Shown here piece after piece: positions 48,791 to 57,980 of a DNA stretch of 64,000 nt. Under the pieces are notes generated by a model, which was not told the origin of the DNA, searched no databases, and saw nothing but the letters and a program-made list of their open reading frames with translations. This stretch comes from JANPLD01 sp964445765 (GTDB lineage: Bacteria; Pseudomonadota; Alphaproteobacteria; Rickettsiales; UBA8987), in the NCBI GenBank assembly GCA_964445765.1, contig CAYULD010000004.1, positions 62,001 to 126,000 of the forward strand, written 5' to 3'. The position numbers and the translations under genes were made by a program. Within the stretch, counting starts at the first letter, position 1; each line of letters starts with the position of its first letter.

Positions 48791-49146
48791 CATTTCAGAT
48801 CATCTGTATAACTCAATAGGTTAGTTGGGTTGTTGCAAAATTTGATACACAAATCACCGAATTTTATAGTATTTTAGACTGATGCCTTTCATTTTGAGCG
48901 GCGAAACATCTAAGATTCTTCCACTTCGTTTCGCTCAAGGTGCAGGATGATATATCATACCTAAACATAATTTAATGTATAAAACTATTTACGAAGTAGT
49001 AATTCTGGTCAGAAAGAAAGAATATTAGTAGTTTTACTAATTTCAGAGCAAGACATCTTAATCTAGGTATAAGACACTATAATTTAAGGCGAAATTATGC
49101 AACGCTTCTACTAATTTGTCAACACGCCCTAAGCTCAGAAAGCTAA
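48791..49146. repeat. 356-bp gap with dispersed palindromic repeat, copy 2
   Basis: No gene is seen between the tRNA and odhB. At 48890-48968 lies a reverse-complement relative of the repeat at 2089-2160. It shares TGAGCG...GCGAAACATCT and the flanking CATACCTAAACAT, but carries small insertions and deletions. The rest is plain AT-rich sequence. Confidence 0.7.
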
Positions 49147-50355
49147 CTATATCCCAAATAACAATCTTTGAGGGTCTTCAATAAGTTGTTTAACACGCAC
49201 TAAGAAAGTTACTGCTTCTCTGCCATCAATTATTCTATGGTCATAAGAAAGGGCTATATACATCATATCACGGGCTTGAATTGAGCCGTCATACATAACA
49301 ACAGGGCGTTTTGTGATATTATGAAGCCCTAAAATGCCAGATTGCGGTGGGTTAATAATTGGCGTTGATAACATAGAGCCATATATACCGCCATTAGTGA
49401 TTGTAAAAGTGCCACCAGTTAAATCTGCCATAGAAAGCTTTCCATCACGAGCCATTTTTGCAAGCCTAGAAATATCTTTCTCAATTTCAGCAAAGCCAAT
49501 TTTATCGCAGTTGCGAACCACTGGAACAACTAAGCCTTGCTCAGTGCCAACTGCAACGCCAATATCATAATAATTTTTATAAACAATTTCATCACCATCA
49601 ATTTCTGAATTAACCGCTGGAAGCTCTTTTAATGCTTGCACGCACGCCTTTGCAAATAATGACATAAAGCCAAGTTTAACGCCGTGGGTTGCGGCAAATT
49701 GCTCATTATACTGGGCACGCATTTTGATGATGTTTGTCATATCAACTTCGTTGAAAGTTGTTAGCATCGCTGCAGTATTTTGAGACTCTTTAAGCCTTTT
49801 TGCAATAGTTTGACGAAGTTTCGTCATTTTAACGCGTTTCTCACGATCAGCATTATTAGTTGCTGTTGATTGTGATGAAGATGATGGGGCAGGCGGGTTT
49901 GCAATAGCATTAAGAACATCACCTTTTGTGATTCTTCCATCTTTACCAGTGCCAGAAATATTAGATGCATCAACATTATTTTCTGATGCAATTTTACGAG
50001 CTGCAGGGCCAGATTTATCAAGATTAGTTGATGGTTGATGGTTAATAGTTGATGGTTTAGAGGGGGCAGAAGCTGGTTGAGTTGTATTTTGATTTGCAGG
50101 GGCTGAAACCGCAGGTGCAGCACCCGCCTTAATAATTCCAAGAATTTGATCAACCACAACAGTTGTGCCTTCGCCGGCTTTTATATCTTCCAAAACACCA
50201 TTATCAAGGGCGTTGACTTCAAGGGTAACTTTATCAGTTTCAAGTTCAACTAATAATTCATCTTTCTTAACGGCATCACCTTTCTTTTTGTGCCATTTAG
50301 CAACTGTGGCTTCTGAGATTGATTCACCTAAAGTAGGGGTTTTGATTTCAAGCAT
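49147..50355 (-). CDS. odhB: 2-oxoglutarate dehydrogenase E2 (dihydrolipoamide succinyltransferase)
   Basis: 402 residues. The lipoyl domain (about 1-75) carries the modified lysine in LETDKVTLEV (Lys42). An Ala/Pro/Ser/Gln-rich linker (about 77-115) leads to the peripheral subunit-binding domain (GPAARKIASENNVD, SGTGKDGRITKGDVLNAI). The catalytic domain (about 170-402) ends with SYDHRIIDGREAVTFLVRVK, containing the active-site His and Asp. It is a TCA-cycle enzyme, consistent with respiratory metabolism and the ATP synthase encoded here. sucA is not adjacent. GGAG lies before the ATG. Confidence 0.93.
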   Translation of the reverse strand: MLEIKTPTLGESISEATVAKWHKKKGDAVKKDELLVELETDKVTLEVNALDNGVLEDIKAGEGTTVVVDQILGIIKAGAAPAVSAPANQNTTQPASAPSKPSTINHQPSTNLDKSGPAARKIASENNVDASNISGTGKDGRITKGDVLNAIANPPAPSSSSQSTATNNADREKRVKMTKLRQTIAKRLKESQNTAAMLTTFNEVDMTNIIKMRAQYNEQFAATHGVKLGFMSLFAKACVQALKELPAVNSEIDGDEIVYKNYYDIGVAVGTEQGLVVPVVRNCDKIGFAEIEKDISRLAKMARDGKLSMADLTGGTFTITNGGIYGSMLSTPIINPPQSGILGLHNITKRPVVMYDGSIQARDMMYIALSYDHRIIDGREAVTFLVRVKQLIEDPQRLLFGI

Positions 50356-50736
50356 TTTTGCTCCATAATTAATTATTTAATGACAGATGATTTATATCAT
50401 TGTGAAATATTAAGCAATAAAAAATAGGATTTTATAATTAGTTTTTGGAAGTTGTGTTTTAGATGTTGGCAGAGGAATTCCTAAATAAGTATATATTATG
50501 CGTCATTTCGAGCAAAGCGAGAAATCTCATAGAGTTATAAAACAACGAGATATCTCGCTTCGCTCGATATGACTCTGGTAGAAATCTATACCTATTAGTA
50601 TTGCCTTGGCAGATTGTATCATCAGAATTTAATAAAAATTTTCTATTGAATATATTAGTAAAATAAAAAGCCCTGTAATTATAAATTACAGGGCGGGGGG
50701 AGGTAAGTCTTAATAATAGTTTTAAGATTTTTATTG
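50356..50736. repeat. 380-bp gap with a third dispersed palindrome
   Basis: There is no gene. At 50502-50573 an inverted repeat opens GTCATTTCGAGCAAAGCGAG and closes with CTCGCTTCGCTCGATATGAC around a short AT loop. It belongs to the same broad class as 2089-2160. The remainder holds the terminator at 50660-50694 and AT-rich sequence. Confidence 0.75.
50660..50694 (-). terminator. Rho-independent terminator after the 964-aa gene
   Basis: Read on the minus strand, an 11-bp perfect stem GCCCTGTAATT/AATTACAGGGC (50684-50694 with 50670-50680) with a 3-base loop is followed by TTTTTATTTT. It lies about 43 bases beyond the stop at 50737 and shows the 964-residue gene is a single-gene transcript. 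Confidence 0.9.
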
Positions 50737-53631
50737 TTAAGAAATTTCAAAGCAACCACCAAGGCCAAGTTGATTCAATACATTTGCAACGGTTGCAGCA
50801 TCTGGGCAAGCTAAATCTCCGCATATATCTCTCATTTCTCTAATAACTAAAACATTTCCAATTTCATTTCCTTGAGAATCTGTGTTTCTAAGCTCTGAAT
50901 CCCAAAAGGCTTGATCAATATATCCGCCATTTGTTCTAATAGCTCCACCCCATAATTCCTGACCAACTGGTGTATCAATACCTTCTTCATATCTTAAACT
51001 ACAACCACTACCAAGAGAGCTATTCGTAACATTATTAGCAGGTGCCATATTTTGAGATGAATTATCATCATTGTAAAAATCAAAATTATCAAAACCTATA
51101 GAATAATTTGTTTCTTCAATTTCTTCCACAGGTAATGAGATTTGATTTTGAGTATTCTGAGTTTGTGAAGTCTGATTTGAGTTTGATAATAAATTATTTT
51201 GCCAGCTTGCGCCAATATTTGAAAATGAATTATTTGCAAAATTCACAATAGGCTCTGCAGGCTGTTGATAAAAATCATTAGCAGGTGCAGAATAATTGGA
51301 GCTTGAACCTAAAAATGATAAAAATGAGTTAAAGCTATAAGTTGGTGTTGATGGTTCATTAATAGCTGGAACTAATTCAGGCATAACAATATCAGAGGTT
51401 TTTTCTATGGTTGCAACATTTTCTGCACTAGTTTTATCTTCTACAAAATTTAGATTTGATGGTAATTCTAATGGCATCATTGCAAGGCCTGCATAACTTG
51501 AACTTACTTCAGTGCTCTCTATATTTTCTTGATCTTCTTCTTTAACTTCAGTAACGGTTTGAACAACTTCTATAGTTTCATAATTTTTGTCATTTGCTTC
51601 ATCTGCTTTGTTTTGAATAACTTCCTCAAATGATGGCTCTCTTTGTATGGATTTTATGCTATTAGATTCAGACTTGTCAGCAATATCAATGATAATAATT
51701 CCTTCATTTGTCTCTTCTGAAATTTTATTATCTAATAAGCTTTTTTCTTGTTCTTCTGATTGTTTTGTTGAGTTGCTAGCATATGAAACATCTTCAGCGC
51801 CAGATAATAATGGTTCTTGTTCAACTTCTGCCTCTAATGTATTATTTGTAGAATCAGCTTCTTTAACTATTTGATTATTGTTTAAATTGCCAGTTAGTTT
51901 TTGTGTTAGAGCTGATAATTTTGCTATTTTTTCAGAAAAACTTAGATTTGATTTAGAAAATAAATCACTTATTTCTCTTGCTATGCTATTTTCCATATCT
52001 GGTTCTTGTTTCTTAGGTTGAATAATATCTTCATTATTTTCTGAGCTGTTTGCTTCAACTATTTCGATATTTTGCTCTTCTATTTGTATTTCTGAACCTA
52101 CTTTCTCATCTAAACTTTTGGGTTGTTCATTCCAATTGCCAAAGTTAAATAATCCAGAGTTGCTTTCTGTTGCAATAGCTTCATTAGAGGAAACTTCTTC
52201 TTTAGCTTCTTGGTTTTCAACAACTATTATTTCTTCTTCAGCTGGTATTTCAACTTGTTTAATATCACTCACAGGTTCTACTGAAGTATTGTTAATTTTG
52301 CTTAGTAAGAACGCTAAGCTGGAATTTTCAGCGGGCATTGAAACATTTTCATTTTGGGTTGATACTGAGTTGTTTTGAACTGGTTGTGTTTCTTGAATAG
52401 TTTGTTCAACATTATTAGTATTTTCTGAAATCTCAATTGCTCCAATATCTACAATTTCTGATACGATATTATTTTCACTTGGTGCTTGTTCCTCAATAGG
52501 TTTTTCTATTAAACCCAATTCTACTTTGGCAGAGAATAAATTTTCAAAGCCTAATAATTCAGAGGTTCTTTCTTCTCCAAAATTAATTTCTAAGGCTGAA
52601 ATTAAATCTGCTATTTTACCCCTAGCATAAGGACTATCTTCATAATTTCCCAGACCTTTCTTTTGAATGAAATCATAAACACCTGAAAAGTGAGGAATAT
52701 TTGCTTGGGAAATGAAAGATGGGATTTTTGAGTTTGAGATGCCTATGAAACCTATCTCTGGAACGAATTCAAAACCTGCTTTTGACATTAAATCTATAGC
52801 ATAGGTTGGTAATGCAGTTCCTTCTGAGTCTTGGTAAATTTCTTTCATTAAGTTTGAAACAGTTCCTTTTTTTACTGCATCAACTAACTTTAAATAATAT
52901 TGTTGATCAACTATATTTGAAGGGTTGTAAGGTACTAAAACTTTAGTGTTTCCTACATTTATTACTTGAGGGTCAACGCCATTGTGTGATGATCGTTGAA
53001 AGCTATTTAAAGGGTGATTTGAATTTGGCCAAGTATAACCTTGCTTAGAAAGAGAGTTCCAAGCTGCACAACCTGCCTGACCTATGTCAAAGGAAAATTC
53101 TACATTTTCAAACCTTGTATTTGGCGTAGTGCTTTGGATTTCTATAAAGGCTTCAAATCTTCCGCCACCTAGCATAACAGCTGTTGAAGCGGTAGCAATT
53201 GCAGAATCAGATAAGAAAAATTCTATACTATTGCCATCAGCTGATAATTTGTGAGTAATCTGGTTTCTAGGAATTATAATTTCTTCACCAGTTCTATCTA
53301 AGATAATTTTGAATGATAAATTATTTGAAGAATTTGCACTATTAAGACCAATAATATCTAAATCACCCGGCAAGTTAGTGCCATTTGCTGATTCAAAATT
53401 ATGGCTATCTTTAACTTGAATCTTAACTAATGGTGTATCTGAGGTAATTCTAGAAAAATACGTTGCAAAAGCAGATACATCAATATCATATTTATCGGAA
53501 AAGCCTGTTGAGCCTCCATCTATAGTAAGATTGGGATTAAGTATATTAGACATTGCCTCTTCTAATTTTTGAAGTGTATCCAAATATTTTGGATTGTTGT
53601 TACTTGAAGTTTGATTCCATCTCAAAGGCAT
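50737..53631 (-). CDS. Large acidic repeat protein, 964 aa (paralogue of 41632-46185)
   Basis: No known family recognised. Residues about 65-150 are one copy of the beta-rich unit found several times in the 1517-residue protein: TPLVKIQV, LPGDLDIIG, NNLSFKIIL, THKLSADGNSIEFFLSDSA. A second shared domain (about 188-370) holds GCAAWNSLSKQGY and AGFEFVPEIGFIGISNSKIP, parallel to CETYRDV and AIWIPYYGILKIGG in the larger protein. A long acidic, Glu/Ser/Asn-rich disordered region (about 375-870) follows. A small C-terminal domain (about 875-964) contains four or more Cys (SGCSLRYEEG, IREMRDICGDLACPDAATVA, GLGGCFEIS). No signal peptide or membrane helix. It could be a secreted effector or surface protein; function is unknown. 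Confidence 0.7.
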   Translation of the reverse strand: MPLRWNQTSSNNNPKYLDTLQKLEEAMSNILNPNLTIDGGSTGFSDKYDIDVSAFATYFSRITSDTPLVKIQVKDSHNFESANGTNLPGDLDIIGLNSANSSNNLSFKIILDRTGEEIIIPRNQITHKLSADGNSIEFFLSDSAIATASTAVMLGGGRFEAFIEIQSTTPNTRFENVEFSFDIGQAGCAAWNSLSKQGYTWPNSNHPLNSFQRSSHNGVDPQVINVGNTKVLVPYNPSNIVDQQYYLKLVDAVKKGTVSNLMKEIYQDSEGTALPTYAIDLMSKAGFEFVPEIGFIGISNSKIPSFISQANIPHFSGVYDFIQKKGLGNYEDSPYARGKIADLISALEINFGEERTSELLGFENLFSAKVELGLIEKPIEEQAPSENNIVSEIVDIGAIEISENTNNVEQTIQETQPVQNNSVSTQNENVSMPAENSSLAFLLSKINNTSVEPVSDIKQVEIPAEEEIIVVENQEAKEEVSSNEAIATESNSGLFNFGNWNEQPKSLDEKVGSEIQIEEQNIEIVEANSSENNEDIIQPKKQEPDMENSIAREISDLFSKSNLSFSEKIAKLSALTQKLTGNLNNNQIVKEADSTNNTLEAEVEQEPLLSGAEDVSYASNSTKQSEEQEKSLLDNKISEETNEGIIIIDIADKSESNSIKSIQREPSFEEVIQNKADEANDKNYETIEVVQTVTEVKEEDQENIESTEVSSSYAGLAMMPLELPSNLNFVEDKTSAENVATIEKTSDIVMPELVPAINEPSTPTYSFNSFLSFLGSSSNYSAPANDFYQQPAEPIVNFANNSFSNIGASWQNNLLSNSNQTSQTQNTQNQISLPVEEIEETNYSIGFDNFDFYNDDNSSQNMAPANNVTNSSLGSGCSLRYEEGIDTPVGQELWGGAIRTNGGYIDQAFWDSELRNTDSQGNEIGNVLVIREMRDICGDLACPDAATVANVLNQLGLGGCFEIS

Positions 53632-53686
53632 AATTCCCCCATTTAATTTAGGATTTTATTTAAATTTTAATAGTTAATATTTTATT

Positions 53687-53715
53687 AATATATATTAAAA
53701 ATTCGTTAATTGCAA
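53687..53715 (-). promoter_or_regulatory. Sigma70-like promoter of the 964-aa gene
   Basis: On the minus strand TTGCAA (53710-53715) and TATATT (53687-53692) are separated by 17 bases. The surrounding 48-bp block (53690-53737) is nearly the same as that upstream of the 1517-residue gene, including the spacer TTAAC-AATTTTTAATA and the A/T-rich upstream region. Confidence 0.7.
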
Positions 53716-53825
53716 CAAAATTAATAAAATTTTAATCATATTTTATTTAAGATAAAAATTATTATTTGATTAGTCTCATTTATAATCTATAAGTCTTCAT
53801 CAAAATTTAACTAAGCATTTGAATT

Positions 53826-54599
53826 ATGTATTATATTCAATCTATTGGGGCTTTAACGCTTAGCGGTTTAGAAGCACTTGGCAGAACATTTATATTCTTT
53901 TTTCAAGCAATAATTGCGGCTGTTACGCCTAAATTTTATCCTAAACAAATATTAAAACAGGTTATGGATATTGGCTTTTACTCTTTGCCAGTTGTTGGTA
54001 TGACAGCAATTTTCACTGGTGCGGTGCTTGCACTTCAAAGTTATAGCGGGTTTTCAAGGTTTAATGCCGAAAGCTCAATTGCAACTGTGGTTGTTTTATC
54101 AATTACTAGGGAGCTTGGGCCAGTGCTTGCAGGGCTTATGGTTGCGGGCAGGGTAGGGGCATCAATTGCGGCTGAAATCGGCACTATGAAAGTTACTGAG
54201 CAAATTGATGCTTTAACCACACTTTCAACTAATCCAGTTAAATATCTAATTGCACCAAGGCTAATTGCCGGCTTTATAACATTGCCCATTTTAGTTTTAA
54301 TTGCGGATATTATTGGCGTTATGGGTGGCTATTTGGTTTCAATCAATAAACTTGGCTTTAATTCTGCATCTTACTTAAGAAGCACCTTAGAATATTTAGA
54401 ATTTAAGGATGTTTTTTCAGGACTAGTAAAGGCAAGTATTTTTGGTTTTATAGTTGCCTTAATGGGTTGTTATCACGGCTTTAACTCAGGGCGGGGGGCG
54501 CAAGGTGTTGGCAAGGCAACCACTTCAGCGGTGGTATCCTCATCAGTTTTAATATTAATTGCAAATTATATCATTACGGAAGTTTTCTTTAGTGATTGA
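53826..54599 (+). CDS. mlaE: MlaE-family phospholipid transport permease
   Basis: 257 residues with five to six membrane segments. Signatures are SLPVVGMTAIFTGAVLALQS, the conserved SITRELGPVLAGLMVAGRVG and ASIAAEIGTMKVTEQIDAL, and GCYHGFNSGRGAQGVGKATT. MlaE is the permease of the system that keeps outer membrane lipid asymmetry. The ATPase (mlaF) and MCE-domain protein (mlaD), which normally follow, are absent here; murJ comes next after a CCCCTAA repeat. Confidence 0.93.
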   Translation: MYYIQSIGALTLSGLEALGRTFIFFFQAIIAAVTPKFYPKQILKQVMDIGFYSLPVVGMTAIFTGAVLALQSYSGFSRFNAESSIATVVVLSITRELGPVLAGLMVAGRVGASIAAEIGTMKVTEQIDALTTLSTNPVKYLIAPRLIAGFITLPILVLIADIIGVMGGYLVSINKLGFNSASYLRSTLEYLEFKDVFSGLVKASIFGFIVALMGCYHGFNSGRGAQGVGKATTSAVVSSSVLILIANYIITEVFFSD

Positions 54600-54603
54600 T
54601 TGC

Positions 54604-54640
54604 TAATCTCTAACACCCAACCCCTAACCCCTAATCCCTA
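54604..54640. repeat. Telomere-like CCCCTAA tract
   Basis: A run of CTAACACCCAACCCCTAACC and further CCCTAA units fills the 43-bp gap between mlaE and murJ. It is the complementary form of the TTAGGGG tract before trcR at 21800-21825. Confidence 0.7.
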
Positions 54641-54642
54641 AA

Positions 54643-56208
54643 ATGTTAGCAAAATCTTTCCTAACTGTGTCTTTTATGACCTTACTTTCTAGGGTTTCAG
54701 GTTTTGTTAGGGAAATTTTCGTGGCAAAATATCTTGGAACCTCAGCATTATCGGAGGCCTTTTTTGTAGCATTAAAATTACCCAATTTTTTTAGAAGATT
54801 ATTTGCAGAAGGTGCTTTCAACGCAGCTTTTATACCTAGTTTTTCTCAAATTTTACAGAATGAAGGAAAAGAAAAAGCCGAAGAATTTTCGCGTAATATA
54901 CTTGGGTTAATGTTTATAGCATTATCAATTTTTACCATTATTTTTCTAATTTTTATGCCTGCGGTAATATTTGTTATCGCACCCGGTTTTTCTGGCAAAG
55001 GTGAGATTTATAATATCACTATTGAACTTACTAGAATTACATTTCCATACTTAATTTTAATCTCGCTAGCAACCGCTTTTGCAGGGGTTTTACAGAGTAA
55101 TAATAAGTTTTGGGCTGGTGGTTTTATGCCAGTTTATTTTAATTTGGTTATTATATTTTTTATGTTGGCTTTGCCCAATTATTTTGAATCTATTGCTCAT
55201 ACAATGGCTTGGGGTGTTTTTGCATCAGGTATAATCCAGCTAATTTGGATGGGCTATTTTATGAAAAAAAATGATTATTCCTTCAAGCCATTATTCAAAA
55301 ATTATTTTTTAGATAATAAAATTACCTTTTTCTTAAAAAAATTTGCCCCCGGTGCGTTGGGAGCAGGAATTTTTCAAATAAATTTAATGGTTGATATTAT
55401 CATTGCGAGTTTTTTTACTGGTGCAATTGCCTTTCTAAATTACGCAGATAGAATTAACCAACTGCCCCTTTCTTTAATTGGCACCGCTATGGGAACAGCC
55501 CTTCTGCCGGAGCTTTCAAGAAGGCTTGCCACAAATGATATTACTTCTGCCAAGCAAGGTTTTAATAAGGCTTTGCAGATGGTTTTGCTTTTATCATTGC
55601 CTGCTTGTTTTTCATTAATTGCAATTCCATTTACAATAATTGGCACTTTGTTTGAAAGGGGGGAATTTAAGGCAAGTGATACTGAGGCCGCTGGGTTTGC
55701 TTTAGTAGCATTTGCAATAGGCCTGCCAGCATTTACATTAAATAAAGTTTATTCATCAAGTTTTTTTGCCCTAAAAGATACTAAAACCCCTGTTATTGGT
55801 GCCACAATTTCTCTCTTCATTAACATATTTTTTAATATTATTCTTGCGTTTGGATTTAATAAAATTGGTTTTATGCCTCATGTTGGTATGGCACTTGCAA
55901 CAAGCATTTCAGGCTGGTTTAACCTCTTGTTTTTACATATAAAACTTAAGAATAAAAACTCATCTCTTACTATTGAAGATGATCTTATAATCTCGGCAAA
56001 GAAAATATTTTTACTTTCTTTGCTTGTTTCTTTGTTTAGCTATGTTTTGGCCGATAAACTTGGCTATGGTTTTAGAAATTTACTAATAAATATTTCTCTA
56101 ATTTTAATTATTTATTTTGGTTTGTCATTTAAGCTAAAAATAATTTCTTATATTGAATTTAAGGCATTTTTTAGAAGAAATAAAATTGAAAAAAATGAAT
56201 CTCAATAA
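54643..56208 (+). CDS. murJ: Lipid II flippase MurJ
   Basis: 521 residues with about 14 membrane helices (MOP superfamily). LSRVSGFVREIFVAKYLGTS, the FFVALKLPNFFRRLFAEGAF and AAFIPSF segments at the N-terminus, and QINLMVDIIIASFFTGAIAF with YADRINQLPLSLIGTAMGTA are diagnostic. It flips the peptidoglycan precursor lipid II outward. The 3' end overlaps the start of trmB by 14 bases. Confidence 0.95.
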   Translation: MLAKSFLTVSFMTLLSRVSGFVREIFVAKYLGTSALSEAFFVALKLPNFFRRLFAEGAFNAAFIPSFSQILQNEGKEKAEEFSRNILGLMFIALSIFTIIFLIFMPAVIFVIAPGFSGKGEIYNITIELTRITFPYLILISLATAFAGVLQSNNKFWAGGFMPVYFNLVIIFFMLALPNYFESIAHTMAWGVFASGIIQLIWMGYFMKKNDYSFKPLFKNYFLDNKITFFLKKFAPGALGAGIFQINLMVDIIIASFFTGAIAFLNYADRINQLPLSLIGTAMGTALLPELSRRLATNDITSAKQGFNKALQMVLLLSLPACFSLIAIPFTIIGTLFERGEFKASDTEAAGFALVAFAIGLPAFTLNKVYSSSFFALKDTKTPVIGATISLFINIFFNIILAFGFNKIGFMPHVGMALATSISGWFNLLFLHIKLKNKNSSLTIEDDLIISAKKIFLLSLLVSLFSYVLADKLGYGFRNLLINISLILIIYFGLSFKLKIISYIEFKAFFRRNKIEKNESQ

Positions 56209-56899
56209 AAAATTTTTACCATCATCAAGTAGAAGAAAAGCTAGATCAATTTCGCCAGAAAAATTAAGGCTTATGGTTGAGTTTTTTCCTGAAATTGCAA
56301 TTAAAAGCCCAAATTCATTGCTTGGTAATGAAATTTCTGAAATTATTTCTAAAGCAAAAAATTACAATCAAATTTGTCTTGAAATTGGCTTTGGCAGTGG
56401 TGAGCATCTTTTATTTCAAGCAGAAAATAATCCAGATAATTTGTATTTAGCTTCTGAGGTTTTTTATAATTCAATTTGTGCTACAACGCTGAAAATTTAT
56501 AATAAAAAAATTTCAAATATTCGTATTTTTGATGGTGATGCCAGATATTTGCTTGAGGCGTTAAAATTTCTTAATAAGAATATTTTGTCTAAAATATTTT
56601 TACTTTTTCCTGATCCTTGGCCAAAAGAAAGGCATCAAAAGCGAAGGCTAGTTAATCAAGAAACTATAAATTTATTTCATTCAGCTTTATCAGATAATGG
56701 AATTGTTAGGGTAGCAAGCGATCACCCGATTTATTGTAATTGGTGTTTGGAGCAATTTTCTTTAAGTAATAAATTTCAATTGCTAAATAATTTAGAAAAT
56801 CTTGCGGAATTGCCTGTTGGTTACACTATTACAAAATATCACGAAAAAGCTATAAATGAAGGCAGGATTGCAAAATTTATGGATTTTAGAAAATTATAA
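56195..56899 (+). CDS. trmB: tRNA (guanine-N7-)-methyltransferase
   Basis: 234 residues from the ATG at 56195 (MNLNKKFLPSSSRRKARSI); an earlier ATG at 56153 would lie deeper inside murJ. The SAM loop is CLEIGFGSGEHLLFQAE, and the family signature LLFPDPWPKERHQKRRLVNQ is complete. It makes m7G46 in tRNA variable loops. Translation is probably coupled to murJ by the 14-base overlap. Confidence 0.94.
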   Translation: MNLNKKFLPSSSRRKARSISPEKLRLMVEFFPEIAIKSPNSLLGNEISEIISKAKNYNQICLEIGFGSGEHLLFQAENNPDNLYLASEVFYNSICATTLKIYNKKISNIRIFDGDARYLLEALKFLNKNILSKIFLLFPDPWPKERHQKRRLVNQETINLFHSALSDNGIVRVASDHPIYCNWCLEQFSLSNKFQLLNNLENLAELPVGYTITKYHEKAINEGRIAKFMDFRKL

Positions 56900-56921
56900 A
56901 TCTAATTTCAATTTCAAAAAA

Positions 56922-57971
56922 CTAATCTTCTCTGGCAAGTTTTTCTTCAAGCTCGTGTTGCTCTTGTGCGGCGATAGTCATTGTTGCTATTGGCCTAGCT
57001 TCTAGCCTTTTTAAGCCTATAGGGTCGCCTGTAACTTCACAAAAACCATATTCACCTTCATCAATTCTTTTAAGGGCGTTATCAATTTTGTTTATTAATT
57101 TGCGATATCTATCTCTAGTTCTAAGCTCTAAGCCAGTTTGTTCAACGATAGTTGCTTGATCCGAAGGGTCTGGCTCATTCCAAGTTTCAACCTGTAAATG
57201 TTCAATAGTTTCATTAGATTCATTCAGTAATTCTTTCTTCCAAGCCTCAAGTTTTCTTCTAAAATACTCAACTTGAAGTGGGTTCATATATTGTTCATCT
57301 TCAGAAGGCTTATAGTTTTCAGGTAGGATAACTTTTCCAGTTTTATCTTTTTTTACATCAATTTTTTTTGCTTTATTTTCCATCTTTTTATAAGTTTTTG
57401 CGTTGCTATTAGATGGCTTTATCTGCTTTGATTTTTTATTTTTATCAAGCTCTTTTTTTCTATCAGCGATAAAATTTTCTCTTGCATCTGGGAAAGATGG
57501 TATGAGCATCACACTTGGCTTTTTAAGAATTGCCGGTTGGCTTTGGTTAAGTGCAATTTTAAGCTCCCCCTTTACATTTGGAATGTCATTTAATAAAATA
57601 GTTTCTTCTTTCTTTTCTAGCTTTGTAGCTAGCTTTAGAGAAGGTTTTACAATTTTTATTTTATCTTTTGCCTTATCAATTTTAGTGTTAATTTTTTTTA
57701 TATTTTTACTTTTTGGTAAAGTTTTTTTAATTTGTTTTTCAGGCTTCTTTAATTGGCTTTGCTTTGAAATTTCTTTCTTAGCAATTTTTTTATTGCTTTT
57801 AGCGATTGGTTTTTTAGTTTTTACTATGCTCTTTTTGTTTGAAGACTGTTTTTTAATAATTTTTTTAGGTGCTTGTTTTACTTTTTTTACAGGCTTTTTT
57901 GTTTGAATTTTCTTAGCAGGCTTAGAAATTTTTTTAGCTGGTTTTACAATTTTCTTGCTTTTTTTTGCCAT
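56922..57971 (-). CDS. dksA: DksA with long lysine-rich N-terminal extension
   Basis: 349 residues. The last 130 or so (from about 218, LPENYKPSEDEQYMNPLQVE) are an alphaproteobacterial DksA. It has the coiled coil with acidic tip NEPDPSDQATIVEQT, and GEYGFCEVTGDPIGLKRLEA with a single Cys in place of the four-Cys zinc finger, then RPIATMTIAAQEQHE. DksA binds the RNA polymerase secondary channel and works with ppGpp. The first 125 residues are dominated by Lys/Pro/Ala/Ile repeats (KKIVKPAKK, KKPVKKVKQAPKK) like a histone H1 tail; residues 125-215 are a hydrophilic linker. The typical family length is 130-160. It lies beside fliX. Confidence 0.88.
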   Translation of the reverse strand: MAKKSKKIVKPAKKISKPAKKIQTKKPVKKVKQAPKKIIKKQSSNKKSIVKTKKPIAKSNKKIAKKEISKQSQLKKPEKQIKKTLPKSKNIKKINTKIDKAKDKIKIVKPSLKLATKLEKKEETILLNDIPNVKGELKIALNQSQPAILKKPSVMLIPSFPDARENFIADRKKELDKNKKSKQIKPSNSNAKTYKKMENKAKKIDVKKDKTGKVILPENYKPSEDEQYMNPLQVEYFRRKLEAWKKELLNESNETIEHLQVETWNEPDPSDQATIVEQTGLELRTRDRYRKLINKIDNALKRIDEGEYGFCEVTGDPIGLKRLEARPIATMTIAAQEQHELEEKLARED

Positions 57972-57980
57972 AGTAAACCC

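Noticed and set aside
48652..48852. Minus-strand open frame of 66 codons covering tRNA-Arg
   Set aside because: It is the antisense of the tRNA gene (its middle reads SERIRTSDPQLRR), a well-known false protein prediction.
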